Assembly (NCBI RefSeq): GCF_900104815.1
Contig: NZ_FNTD01000004.1
Location: forward strand, 868,001-932,000
Reading direction: 5' to 3'
Length of the DNA: 64,000 bases
Source: Streptomyces misionensis
GTDB taxonomy: Bacteria; Actinomycetota; Actinomycetes; Streptomycetales; Streptomycetaceae
Numbering within the stretch: position 1 is the first letter of the stretch; every line of letters starts with the position of its first letter. Made by a program: the position numbers and the translations under genes. Shown one piece after another: positions 33,093-41,127 of this stretch. Below the pieces are notes generated by a model, which saw only the letters and a program-made list of their open reading frames with translations, had not been told where the DNA came from and did no database searches.

Positions 33093-35834
33093 GTGTTCCC
33101 TCGCCCCGCCCCCGGCCTGAGGCTCGCCGCGGCCACCGGCCTCCTCGCCCTGCTCGGCTCCCTCGCCACCGGCGCCTGGGTGGACCCCCGCTCCCCCGGG
33201 CCCCCGCTGCGGCCCGTCGCGGCGCCGATGGGCCCCGCCCGGACCACCGAGGTGGCCCCGGCCGCCGGTGCCGCCACCCCGCTGGCCGGCTACGCCATCC
33301 AGTCCACGGCGCGCACGGCCGACTCCCCGGCCGCCGTCTCCTCCCCCGGCTACCCGGCGCGGGGCTGGTACCCGGCGGGCCCCCGCTCCACCGTGCTGGC
33401 CGCGCTGCTCGCCGCCGGGAAGTACCCCGACCCGTTCCGCTCCACCAACCTGGAGAAGATCCCGAAGGCCGACTTCGAGGTGCCCTGGTGGTACCGCGCC
33501 GACTTCCTCCTGCGCGACACCGGCCGGCGCACCTACCTCGACTTCAGCGGGGTCGTCTCGGCGGCCGACGTCTACCTCAACGGCCACCGGGTGGCCCGGG
33601 CCGCGGACGTGACCGGTGCGTACACCCGGCACGAGCTGGACGTCACCGCGCTGGTCCGGGCCGGCCGCAACACGGTCGCCTTCCGCATCCGGCCCAACCA
33701 GCCGAGCAAGGACCTGACCATGGGGTGGCTCGACTGGCTCCAGCCGCCGCCGGACCGGAACATGGGCATCGTCCGGGACGTACTGGTGCGCCGGGGCGGG
33801 CCGGTGGCGCTGCGCGACGCGCACGTGGTCACCAGGCTGGCCGTGCCGTCCCTGGCCACCGCCGACCTGACGGTGCGGGCGAAGGTGCGCAACGACACCG
33901 GTTCCCCGGTCACCGCGGAGGTCGCCGGCCGGGTCGCCGGGACGCGTCTGCGCACGACCGTACGGCTCGCCGCGCACGAGACGAGGACCGTCACCTTCTC
34001 CCCCGCAGACGTTCCCGGGCTGCGCCTGACCGCGCCGAGGGTGTGGTGGCCGGCCGGGATGGGCGGGCAGCCGCTGTACTCCCTCGACCTCACCGCGAGC
34101 GTGTCCGGCACGCCGTCGGACACCGCGCACGAGACCTTCGGCATCCGGGACGTCCAGGCGCCGCTGAACGCCGCCGGGGCCCGCCAGTACCGGATCAACG
34201 GGCGCCCGCTGCTGGTCAGGGGCGGCGGCTGGTCACCCGACGAGTTCCTGCGCTGGGACCCCCGCTACGTCGAGGACCGGCTGCGGTACGCCGTCGACCT
34301 CGGCCTCAACACCCTGCGCCTGGAAGGGCATCTGGAGCCGGACGAGTTCTTCGCGCTGTCGGACCGGTACGGCGTGCTGACCCTGCCCGGCTGGGAGTGC
34401 TGCGACAAGTGGGAGGGCCAGGTCAACGGCACGGAGAACGGGGAGCAGTGGACCCCGGGCGACTATCCGGTGGCGAAGGCGTCGATGGCCGCCGAGGCCG
34501 CCCGGCTGCGGGACCACCCGAGCGTGCTGTCCTTCCTGATCGGCAGCGACTTCGCGCCCGACGCCAGGATCGAGAAGGACTACCTGGACGCCCTGCGCGA
34601 CGCCGACTGGAACCTCCCGGTGATCCCCGCCGCCTCCGACAAGTCCTCGCCGCGGCTCGGCCGTTCGGGCATGAAGATGACCGGCCCCTACGACTGGGTG
34701 CCGCCCGGTTACTGGTACGCGAAGCGCGAGGGCGGCGCGACCGGCTTCAACTCCGAGACCAGCGCGGGCCCGAGCGTGCCCACCCTGGACACCCTGCGCC
34801 GGATGCTCACCCCGGCCGAACTCGACACCCTCTGGAAGGACCCGAAGGCGAAGCAGTACCACCGCTCGCCCTCCGCCACCTTCGGCACGCTGGCGCTGTA
34901 CGACGACGCCCTCGCCGCCCGCTACGGCTCCCCCGCCGGCCTCGCCGACTACGTGCGCAAGGCGCAACTGGCCCAGTACGAGAACGTGCGCGCCCAGTTC
35001 GAGGCGTACGGACGCAACGCGACCGACACCGACGCGCCCGCGACCGGGGTCGTGCACTGGATGTTCAACAGCGGCTGGACCTCCCTGCACTGGCAGCTGA
35101 CGGACCGTTATCTCGACCAGGGCGGCGCCTACTTCGGCGCGAAGAAGGCCAACGAGCCGCTGCACATCCAGTATTCCTACGACGACCGGACGGTGGCGGT
35201 GGTGAACAACCGGCACGCGGCCGCCGACGGTCTCACCGCGCGGGCCACGCTCTTCGACCCGGACGGCACCCTGCGCTACGACGGCAGGGCCGGCGATGTG
35301 TCGGTGGCCGGGGACGGGGCCCACGCCACCGCGCTGACCCTGCCCCGGTCGGTGCCCGGCCTGGCCCGGACGTATCTGCTGCGGCTGGTGCTGACCGACG
35401 CGGACGGCCGGGAGGTGAGCCGGAACGTGTACTGGCTGTCCACCCGCCCCGACGTCCTCGACTGGGACCGCACCACCTGGTGGTACACGCCGACGACCGG
35501 CCACGCCGACCTCACCGGCCTGGCCTCGATGGCTCGGGTCCCGGTGACGGTGACGGCCGGCACCCGGTCCGCGGGCGGTGTGTCGACCACGACCGTGACG
35601 CTGCGGAACACCACGGACGGCGCGACACCCTCGCTGCTGACGGACGTGCACCTGGTGGACGGACGCGGGGCGCCGGTGCTGCCGGTGCGCTGGTCGGACA
35701 ACGAGGTCGGACTGTGGCCGGGCGAGTCGGTGACGCTGACCGCCGTCTACCGCACGGCCGACCTGCACGGCGCGGCGCCCCGGGTGCGGGTCTCCGGGTG
35801 GAACACCCCGGACCGGACCGTGCCGGCGGCATGA
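33093..35834 (+). CDS. csxA: Secreted exo-beta-D-glucosaminidase, glycoside hydrolase family 2
   Basis: 913 aa from GTG 33093 (GGAGA upstream). A signal peptide (LRLAAATGLLALLGSLATGAW) is followed by the GH2 jelly-roll domain (DFLLRDTGRRTYLDFSGVVSAADVYLNG...), an Ig-like domain and the TIM barrel. The acid/base site is Ser-Asp (FLIGSDFAPD, Asp about 486) instead of the usual Asn-Glu, and the nucleophile is Glu about 555 (FNSETSAGP). That substitution and the spacing mark the exo-beta-D-glucosaminidase (exochitosanase) subfamily, which removes GlcN from the non-reducing end of chitosan oligomers. A further C-terminal beta domain follows. The CsnR-type operator upstream supports a chitosan role. 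Confidence 0.88.
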   Translation: MFPRPAPGLRLAAATGLLALLGSLATGAWVDPRSPGPPLRPVAAPMGPARTTEVAPAAGAATPLAGYAIQSTARTADSPAAVSSPGYPARGWYPAGPRSTVLAALLAAGKYPDPFRSTNLEKIPKADFEVPWWYRADFLLRDTGRRTYLDFSGVVSAADVYLNGHRVARAADVTGAYTRHELDVTALVRAGRNTVAFRIRPNQPSKDLTMGWLDWLQPPPDRNMGIVRDVLVRRGGPVALRDAHVVTRLAVPSLATADLTVRAKVRNDTGSPVTAEVAGRVAGTRLRTTVRLAAHETRTVTFSPADVPGLRLTAPRVWWPAGMGGQPLYSLDLTASVSGTPSDTAHETFGIRDVQAPLNAAGARQYRINGRPLLVRGGGWSPDEFLRWDPRYVEDRLRYAVDLGLNTLRLEGHLEPDEFFALSDRYGVLTLPGWECCDKWEGQVNGTENGEQWTPGDYPVAKASMAAEAARLRDHPSVLSFLIGSDFAPDARIEKDYLDALRDADWNLPVIPAASDKSSPRLGRSGMKMTGPYDWVPPGYWYAKREGGATGFNSETSAGPSVPTLDTLRRMLTPAELDTLWKDPKAKQYHRSPSATFGTLALYDDALAARYGSPAGLADYVRKAQLAQYENVRAQFEAYGRNATDTDAPATGVVHWMFNSGWTSLHWQLTDRYLDQGGAYFGAKKANEPLHIQYSYDDRTVAVVNNRHAAADGLTARATLFDPDGTLRYDGRAGDVSVAGDGAHATALTLPRSVPGLARTYLLRLVLTDADGREVSRNVYWLSTRPDVLDWDRTTWWYTPTTGHADLTGLASMARVPVTVTAGTRSAGGVSTTTVTLRNTTDGATPSLLTDVHLVDGRGAPVLPVRWSDNEVGLWPGESVTLTAVYRTADLHGAAPRVRVSGWNTPDRTVPAA

Positions 35835-35836
35835 CG

Positions 35837-35868
35837 AGGGGGGCGGGCCCCGCCGGGCCCGCCCCCCT
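35837..35868. terminator. Bidirectional hairpin terminator
   Basis: A 13-bp perfect stem (GGGGGGCGGGCC with GGCCCGCCCCCC plus one A-T pair) closes a 6-nt loop. It lies 3 nt after the glucosaminidase stop and 15 nt from the stop of the convergent secreted-protein gene. Confidence 0.85.
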
Positions 35869-35882
35869 GCGCGTTCCTCGGG

Positions 35883-37352
35883 TCAGGCGACGTTCAGCGC
35901 GGTGTCGTCCAGGACGAACGAGGTCTGGTACTTGGAGCCCTCGGTGCCGGTGAACTTCAGGGTGACGGTCTGCCCGGCGTAGCCGCTGAGGTCGAAGCTG
36001 CGCTGGGTGTAGCCGGAGGCGGCGTCCAGGTTCGAGTACGTCGCCAGGGTGCCGAGGACCGTGCCGGAGCCGTTGAGCACCTGCGCCTTGAGGGTGTCGT
36101 AGGCGGTGCTGGTCGAGGTCTCGGCCGTGTCGACGTGCAGGTAGAAGCTCAGCTTGGCCGAGGTGCAGCCGGCCGGGATCGTCACCGTCTGGGAGAGCGT
36201 GTCGGTGGTGGCGGTGCCGTAGCCGTCGAGCCAGGCGTCGTACGAGCCCGAGTGCGCGGGCTCGCTCGCGGAGTTGGTGATGACGCCGCTGGACGCGCTC
36301 CAGGTGGTGTTGCCGGACTCGAAGCCGTTGTTGCCCAGGAGCTGGCCCGCGGTGCAGGTGCCCGTGCCGCCACCGCCGGTGCCGCCACCGCCGCCGCTGG
36401 TGCCGCCGGCCCCGGCCAGCCACGCGGTGGCGTTGAGGGCGAGGGGCGCGTTGGTGGCGCCGGAGTCGTTCCAGCCGTCGTACAGGGTGTTGCCGGAGCT
36501 GCCGGTGCCGTCGTCGATCGGCGAGCTGTCGCCCCAGAAGGCGACGCGGCCGCTGCCGAAGGTGCTGGTCAGGAAGAAGGCCCCGGTGTTGCCCGAGTAA
36601 CCGCTGCGGTAGACCAGGCCCTTGACGGAGGAGTTGTCGGAGGGCTTGAGGGTGGCGGTCGTCCCGTCGGCGAACAGGCTCTTGGTGACCTTGCCGAAGG
36701 AGCCGTTCAGCACCGGGTCGGTGCTGTCGTTGATCGCGGCCGGGTAGCCGGAGCTGATGTCGAGGGCGTCGATCGAGAAGCCGAACGGGTCGGAGGAGTC
36801 GACACTGTTGTTCGTCATCAGGTCGTTGAGGATCTTGACCGCGTCGGCGCCGTCGTTGTTGCGGTCGGCACCGGTGTGATCGGAGATCATGAACAGGCCG
36901 CCGCCGTTCTTCACGAAGGTCATGATCGCCGTCTTCTCGGCGGTCGTGAACAGCGTGTTGGGCTCCGGCAGCACCAGGGTGTCGAAGTTGGACAGGTCCA
37001 GCGCGGACGAGCCGCCGTAGCTCAGGCTCTGGCCGGACGGAAGCGTCTTCAGGCTGTAACCGCCGGTCTTCTGCAGTGCCACGCCCCAGGAGGACAGGGC
37101 GCCGGTCCAGTCCGTCTCGGCCGACGGGGAGGGATTCTGGGCGAGCGGGTCGGGCTGGCTGGTGGAGATGACCCAGTCGGCGTTGCCGGCCGTCTCGGCG
37201 TGGGCGTTGTCGAACAGGACGCGATGGGTGGTCGCGGTCGCCGCCCGGGCGGGCGTGCTCGCACCGGCCTGTACGGCGGCTCCGGTCAGGAGCAGGCCGA
37301 AGCCGGCGAGTGCGGTGGTGAGTCTGCGTCGGGATCTCCTGGATCCGAGCAT
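35883..37352 (-). CDS. Secreted multidomain protein: ThuA/GATase-like domain plus C-terminal beta-sandwich
   Basis: 489 aa. An Arg-rich signal peptide ([26 protein letters not shown]) is followed by a domain (about 45-310) with [45 protein letters not shown] and [14 protein letters not shown], which reads like a GATase1/ThuA-type Rossmann fold often annotated only as hydrolase. A Gly-rich linker leads to a jelly-roll domain ([14 protein letters not shown]...[11 protein letters not shown]) that recurs at the C-termini of Streptomyces secreted peptidases and may bind carbohydrate. Start ATG 37352 follows GGAGG. No catalytic residues can be assigned. Convergent with the glucosaminidase gene. Confidence 0.75.
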   Translation of the reverse strand: MLGSRRSRRRLTTALAGFGLLLTGAAVQAGASTPARAATATTHRVLFDNAHAETAGNADWVISTSQPDPLAQNPSPSAETDWTGALSSWGVALQKTGGYSLKTLPSGQSLSYGGSSALDLSNFDTLVLPEPNTLFTTAEKTAIMTFVKNGGGLFMISDHTGADRNNDGADAVKILNDLMTNNSVDSSDPFGFSIDALDISSGYPAAINDSTDPVLNGSFGKVTKSLFADGTTATLKPSDNSSVKGLVYRSGYSGNTGAFFLTSTFGSGRVAFWGDSSPIDDGTGSSGNTLYDGWNDSGATNAPLALNATAWLAGAGGTSGGGGGTGGGGTGTCTAGQLLGNNGFESGNTTWSASSGVITNSASEPAHSGSYDAWLDGYGTATTDTLSQTVTIPAGCTSAKLSFYLHVDTAETSTSTAYDTLKAQVLNGSGTVLGTLATYSNLDAASGYTQRSFDLSGYAGQTVTLKFTGTEGSKYQTSFVLDDTALNVA

Positions 37353-37412
37353 CCGGCGAACCTCCGTCGTGGGGTGTGGGGAAGAGGAGTTGCGGCGCCA
37401 AATCTGCGCGCG

Positions 37413-37434
37413 TAGAACCGGCTTGAGGGTTCTA
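37413..37434. promoter_or_regulatory. Candidate operator upstream of the secreted multidomain protein
   Basis: TAGAACC and GGTTCTA form a perfect 7-bp dyad with an 8-nt spacer. CGCG blocks just outside add a further stem with a 2-nt bulge. It is 61 nt upstream of the start codon at 37352. No cognate regulator is evident. Confidence 0.5.
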
Positions 37435-37571
37435 CACGCGTCGACGGCTTGAAAGGTACATGGCATGAAGCGCCGGTGAACAGAAAGTCCGGGCAATAAA
37501 CCGGACCGGACTGTCCGTGCCAGCTGCGGGCACCTTCACCAGGTAGGGGTATGCCGTGCGGAGGGGTGGAG

Positions 37572-37829
37572 ATGGAGATATCAGGCCTCATCAGCGCCAT
37601 TGTCATCGGTCTGGTCATCGGTGTGCTGGGCCGGCTCGTCGTGCCGGGGCGGCAGCACATCGGGATCCTGTGGACCGTCGTCGTCGGCATCGTCGCCGCG
37701 CTGGTCGGCTCGGCGATCGCCGCGGGGATCGGGGTCGCGGACACCAAGGGGCCGGACTGGATCGAGTGGCTCATCCAGATCGCCCTGGCGGCGGTGGGGG
37801 TGAGCGCACTCGACCGGGCGCGCCGCTGA
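37572..37829 (+). CDS. GlsB/YeaQ/YmgE family membrane protein
   Basis: 85 aa, three membrane helices (ISGLISAIVIGLVIGVLGRLVV, IGILWTVVVGIVAALVGSAIAAGI, WLIQIALAAVGVSAL). The GLVIGVLGRLVVPGRQ motif is the signature of the transglycosylase-associated (YeaQ/GlsB) family, small stress-linked membrane proteins of unknown mechanism. Start ATG 37572 has GGAGGGGTGGAG directly upstream; ATG-like 37551 is in frame but less likely. Divergent from the secreted protein gene. Confidence 0.88.
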   Translation: MEISGLISAIVIGLVIGVLGRLVVPGRQHIGILWTVVVGIVAALVGSAIAAGIGVADTKGPDWIEWLIQIALAAVGVSALDRARR

Positions 37830-37836
37830 CCGCCGT

Positions 37837-38622
37837 TCAGCGGCCGGGCTGTTCGTACAGGTACGGGGTCGTGGTGGTGAGCGGGAGGAAACCGAGGCGT
37901 TCCAGGATCGGACGGCTCATGGGCGAGGCGTCGACCTGGAGGTAGCGGCGGCCGTGGGCGGCGGCGACGCGGGCGCGATGGGCGACGAGGGCGCGGTACA
38001 GGCCCCGCCCCCGCCACGCCTCGACGGTGCCGCCGCCCCACAGCCCGGCGAACGGGGTGCGGGGGACGAGTTCCAGCCGGGCGGCGCCGACGGGTTCCTC
38101 GCCGGCCAGCGCGACGACGGCGACCACCGTGCCCGGATCAGCCGCCAGCCGGTCGAGCAGGCGCCGGCGCAGACCGGTGCCGTCGGTGCCGAAGGCCCGC
38201 TCGTGCACGGTCACGGCGAGGTCGGCCCCGGCCGCGTCGGTGGCCTCCACCAGCCGTACCCCGTCGGGGAGCCGGGCGTCCAGGTCGAGCCGTTCGATCT
38301 CGCCGATCATCAGCGTCTCGGCGGGCTCGGCCCGGAACCCGGCCGCGACCAGCCGGGCGCCGAGGTCCTGGGGCCGGTCGTGGCCGTGCAGTTTCCACTC
38401 GAAGTCATGGCCGAGGGCGGTGAAGCAGGCGATCTGCTCCCGGATCGCCTCGTCCGCGCCCCCTTCGTCGAGGGCGGACCAGAGCACACCGTTCCAGCCG
38501 TGCGCGTCCGCGATCTGCCGCACCACCTTCCCGGCCCGCTCGACGCGGGCGCCGGGACCGTCGGGTGCGGCGTGCTCACGCAGGTCGCGGTCGTACCGGG
38601 CCAGGATCTCGTCTCTCTCCAT
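37837..38622 (-). CDS. GNAT family N-acetyltransferase with N-terminal extension
   Basis: 261 aa. The C-terminal GNAT domain (about 120-255) has GTVEAWRGRGLYRALVAHRARVA (acetyl-CoA loop R-G-R-G-L) and YLQVDASPMSRPILERLGF. The first 110 residues (MERDEILARYDRDLREHA...) form an additional region seen in Streptomyces GNATs annotated as 'acetyltransferase'. Substrate unknown. Start ATG 38622. It overlaps no neighbour and is followed by the convergent GlsB-type gene. Confidence 0.87.
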   Translation of the reverse strand: MERDEILARYDRDLREHAAPDGPGARVERAGKVVRQIADAHGWNGVLWSALDEGGADEAIREQIACFTALGHDFEWKLHGHDRPQDLGARLVAAGFRAEPAETLMIGEIERLDLDARLPDGVRLVEATDAAGADLAVTVHERAFGTDGTGLRRRLLDRLAADPGTVVAVVALAGEEPVGAARLELVPRTPFAGLWGGGTVEAWRGRGLYRALVAHRARVAAAHGRRYLQVDASPMSRPILERLGFLPLTTTTPYLYEQPGR

Positions 38623-38671
38623 GGCGGCACACTCGACCACGCGGGAGCGGGCACGGCAACGCAATTGCGGT

Positions 38672-39526
38672 TCAGCCCAGTTCGAGGGTGGTCACGCCGA
38701 ACACCCGTTCCTGGGCGTGAGGGCGGACCGGGCCGGTGTACATGCGGGCCGTCTCGAAGGAGGGGGCGAGGCCGGCCGCCTCGGCGAGGGCGATGCCGTC
38801 GGCGTTGGGCTCGGGGACGTCGACGGCGAGTTCCCGGCCCGCGGCCTCGGCGGTCAGCGCGGTGAACAGGGCGCGGGCGTCCTCGGTGGTGTCGGCGAGG
38901 AGCGGGCCGACGCGCAGGGCGTCGTGGCCGGGGCGGAGGACCGCGTAGCCGGTGAGGCGGCCGTCGTCGTGGCGGACGAAGGCGCGGTGGCCGGGGGTGG
39001 TGAGCCACTCGGCGAGGAAGCGGGGCCGGTCGGCGGGGTGACAGGCGGCGTCGTAGGCGGTGATCGCGGCCAGGTCGCCGGGGGTGGCCGGGCGGACGCC
39101 GGCGGGCACGGCGGCCTCGGGGGCGGTGCCGGTGAACCGGATGGTGCGGTAGGCGAGCCGGAAGCCGGACTGGCGGTAGTTGTCCTGCTGGGCGACGACT
39201 CCGTCCAGGCCCACGGTGCGGTTCCCGGCGTGGGCCAGGGCGGTCTTCCAGGTGGTGAGGCCGTGGCCGTGGCCGCGCAGGTCGGGGCGGACGAGATAGC
39301 AGCCGAGGAAGGCGTAGTCGGCGCCGTAGTTGACGACGGAGATGGCCGAGACCGGCTCCCCGTCGATCCGGCCGAGGAAGAAGCCCTCGGTGTCCTGGGC
39401 GAAGAAGGCGGGCCCGTCGGACAGCCCGGGGTTCCAGCCCTCCGCCGCCGCCCACCCGCTGATCACCGGCCAGTCGGCGAGGCCGGCCTGGGTGACGACG
39501 AGGTCCTGGGGGGCGGAAGAGGTCAT
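38672..39526 (-). CDS. GNAT family N-acetyltransferase, tandem domain
   Basis: 284 aa. The N-terminal GNAT domain has GCYLVRPDLRGHGHGLTTWKTAL (acetyl-CoA loop) and the C-terminal half (about 150-280, GVRPATPGDLAAITAYDAACH...) is a second, more divergent GNAT-like fold of the type called GNAT_acetyltr_18. Start ATG 39526 overlaps the stop of the upstream membrane protein gene by ATGA, so the pair is translationally coupled. The substrate is unknown. Confidence 0.87.
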   Translation of the reverse strand: MTSSAPQDLVVTQAGLADWPVISGWAAAEGWNPGLSDGPAFFAQDTEGFFLGRIDGEPVSAISVVNYGADYAFLGCYLVRPDLRGHGHGLTTWKTALAHAGNRTVGLDGVVAQQDNYRQSGFRLAYRTIRFTGTAPEAAVPAGVRPATPGDLAAITAYDAACHPADRPRFLAEWLTTPGHRAFVRHDDGRLTGYAVLRPGHDALRVGPLLADTTEDARALFTALTAEAAGRELAVDVPEPNADGIALAEAAGLAPSFETARMYTGPVRPHAQERVFGVTTLELG

Positions 39527-40044
39527 CGGTGCGCTCCGTTCCGTCGGGGCTGACTGCCGTGGTCGGTACGGCCCTCGACCGGGCCGTTCGGAGCATCCTC
39601 CCGGATCGACGCCGCACACGCCACGACAGGATCAGCCGACAACGCACGCCACAGGGGGCGGGACGTGGCGAGGACGAACAGCGCGAAGAGGGTGATCGGG
39701 AGCAGCCCCACGGGCCGCAGCAGCCGCGTCCAGTCGGCGTTCAGCCAGGACCAGTTGACGAACCAGTTGGCGAACGCGTCCGCCGCCACCACCGCACCGG
39801 CGGACGGGACGCCCGCCCGGCGGGCACCCAGTACCAGGACGGCGACCAGCGGATCGAGGACGACCAGCGCGACGAAGAACACCTGGAGCACGAGCGGGAA
39901 GGAGGAGTAGGCGTGCGGGCCGCGCCGGGCCAGGTCGGCGGCGTGCCAGCCGGTGCCCTCCAGGAATCCGGCGGCGTGGACGAGGAGGAGTACGCGAGCC
40001 CAGGGGGGCAGCGCTCGCCACCGCCGTCGTATGCCGTCCGTCAC
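39523..40044 (-). CDS. Hypothetical four-helix membrane protein
   Basis: 173 aa, not recognised. Hydrophobic segments are ALPPWARVLLLVHAAGFLEG, FPLVLQVFFVALVVLDPLVAVLVLG, GAVVAADAFANWFVNW and LLPITLFALFVLAT; both ends are Arg-rich. It overlaps the tandem GNAT gene by 4 nt (ATGA), suggesting joint expression and possibly joint function. Start ATG 40044. Confidence 0.75.
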   Translation of the reverse strand: MTDGIRRRWRALPPWARVLLLVHAAGFLEGTGWHAADLARRGPHAYSSFPLVLQVFFVALVVLDPLVAVLVLGARRAGVPSAGAVVAADAFANWFVNWSWLNADWTRLLRPVGLLPITLFALFVLATSRPLWRALSADPVVACAASIREDAPNGPVEGRTDHGSQPRRNGAHR

Positions 40045-40174
40045 CTGGTCACTCTACTTCCCCCGCGCTGCGGGGAGTTCGGTGTCGCCGCGAGGCTCCA
40101 CCGGGCCGGCGTCCTGGTCGGGAGATGGACGGTGGGGGCCCGGTGGCCGGTGGAGGCCTGGGACGGGGTGGGGA

Positions 40175-40843
40175 TCAGCGGCCGCGGGCCGGACGGCAGC
40201 GGCGGTAGAGGATCGTGCCCGTGAGCAGGAGCGCCGCACTGGCGGCCGCCGCGGGGGCGGTCAGGTCGGCGCCGGTGTGGGCCAGCGTGCCGGCCACCGG
40301 CTCCGGTGCGGGACGCGGGGTATGCGGGGCCGGGTGGTGCCGGACGGGGGCCGGCGGCTCGGGCGTGGGCGTGACCGGGTGCCGCGGGGTCTCGCCGCCG
40401 CCGTTCACGGAGGTGTTGCCCATGGCCGGGTTGAGCAGTCCCACCACGTTGACGCTGTTGCCGCTGATGTTGACCGGCAGGTCGACGGGCAGCTGGACGC
40501 CGTTTCCGGAGATCACCCCAGGGGAGTGCGCGGCGGTGCCGTGGGCCGTGGCCCCGCCGGAGGTGCTCGATCCGCCCCGGGCGCCGCCCGCGTTGTTCGC
40601 GCAGGTGTTGCCCGCGGTCGGGTTGAGCAGTCCCACGACGTCGACCGTGTTGCCGCACACGTTCACCGGGACGTCCACCGGCAGCTGGATGCCGTTGCCG
40701 GAGATCAGTCCGGGCGAGCCGGCCGCGACTCCGTCGGCGCTCGCGCCGTCGGCCGCGAACGCGGCGGACGCCGGCCACGCCAGGGCCATCGCGCCGGAGG
40801 CGGCGACGGCGGCGATCACACCGTTTCGGGTAGCCCGTCTCAT
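40175..40843 (-). CDS. Long chaplin with two chaplin domains and sortase anchor
   Basis: 222 aa. A signal peptide (VIAAVAASGAMALAWPASAAFA) is followed by two chaplin repeats (SPGLISGNGIQLPVDVPVNV... and SPGVISGNGVQLPVDLPVNI...), a Pro/His-rich spacer and a C-terminal LAHTG sorting motif with membrane helix and Arg tail, the layout of sortase-E anchored long chaplins. Repeat 1 has the two conserved Cys; in repeat 2 both are replaced by Ser. Chaplins form the hydrophobic amyloid sheath of aerial hyphae. Start ATG 40843 follows AGGGA. A BldN-like promoter lies upstream. Confidence 0.93.
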   Translation of the reverse strand: MRRATRNGVIAAVAASGAMALAWPASAAFAADGASADGVAAGSPGLISGNGIQLPVDVPVNVCGNTVDVVGLLNPTAGNTCANNAGGARGGSSTSGGATAHGTAAHSPGVISGNGVQLPVDLPVNISGNSVNVVGLLNPAMGNTSVNGGGETPRHPVTPTPEPPAPVRHHPAPHTPRPAPEPVAGTLAHTGADLTAPAAAASAALLLTGTILYRRCRPARGR

Positions 40844-40892
40844 TGGTTCCCTGCCTTCCAGACATGTTCGCGGGTACTCACCCGCACCACGT

Positions 40893-40920
40893 AAAACGCA
40901 GACGAACCGGCCTAGTTATG
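40893..40920 (-). promoter_or_regulatory. Candidate BldN-dependent promoter of the chaplin gene
   Basis: On the - strand CATAAC (40920-40915) and CGTTTT (40898-40893) are separated by exactly 16 nt, against the BldN consensus CGTAAC-N16-CGTTGA as I recall it (5/6 and 4/6). BldN is the sigma factor known to drive chaplin genes. The leader would be about 43 nt and contains a small GCGGGT/ACCCGC hairpin at 40870-40885. Confidence 0.5.
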
Positions 40921-41127
40921 GCTCATCGGTCTTTCACCCCATCGAGTGGCATGACCGTCGAACTGCTGGTAAAGCCGATCAATGATCAACAAAAAGGGGC
41001 CGACGGCGCGGGAGCATACGGCACCGCACGGCGTTCCGCCCGTCCGGAGGCGGGCCGCCCGGGGCCCACTTATGGTGAGCGAAAGGGCGCCGTCCCGGTC
41101 CGCTGCGGGCGCCCCGGGAGGCTATCG

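Noticed and set aside
37547..37552. GGGTAT before the GlsB-type gene as a SigB-type -10
   Set aside because: The -10 fits, but no GNNT at the correct spacing was found.
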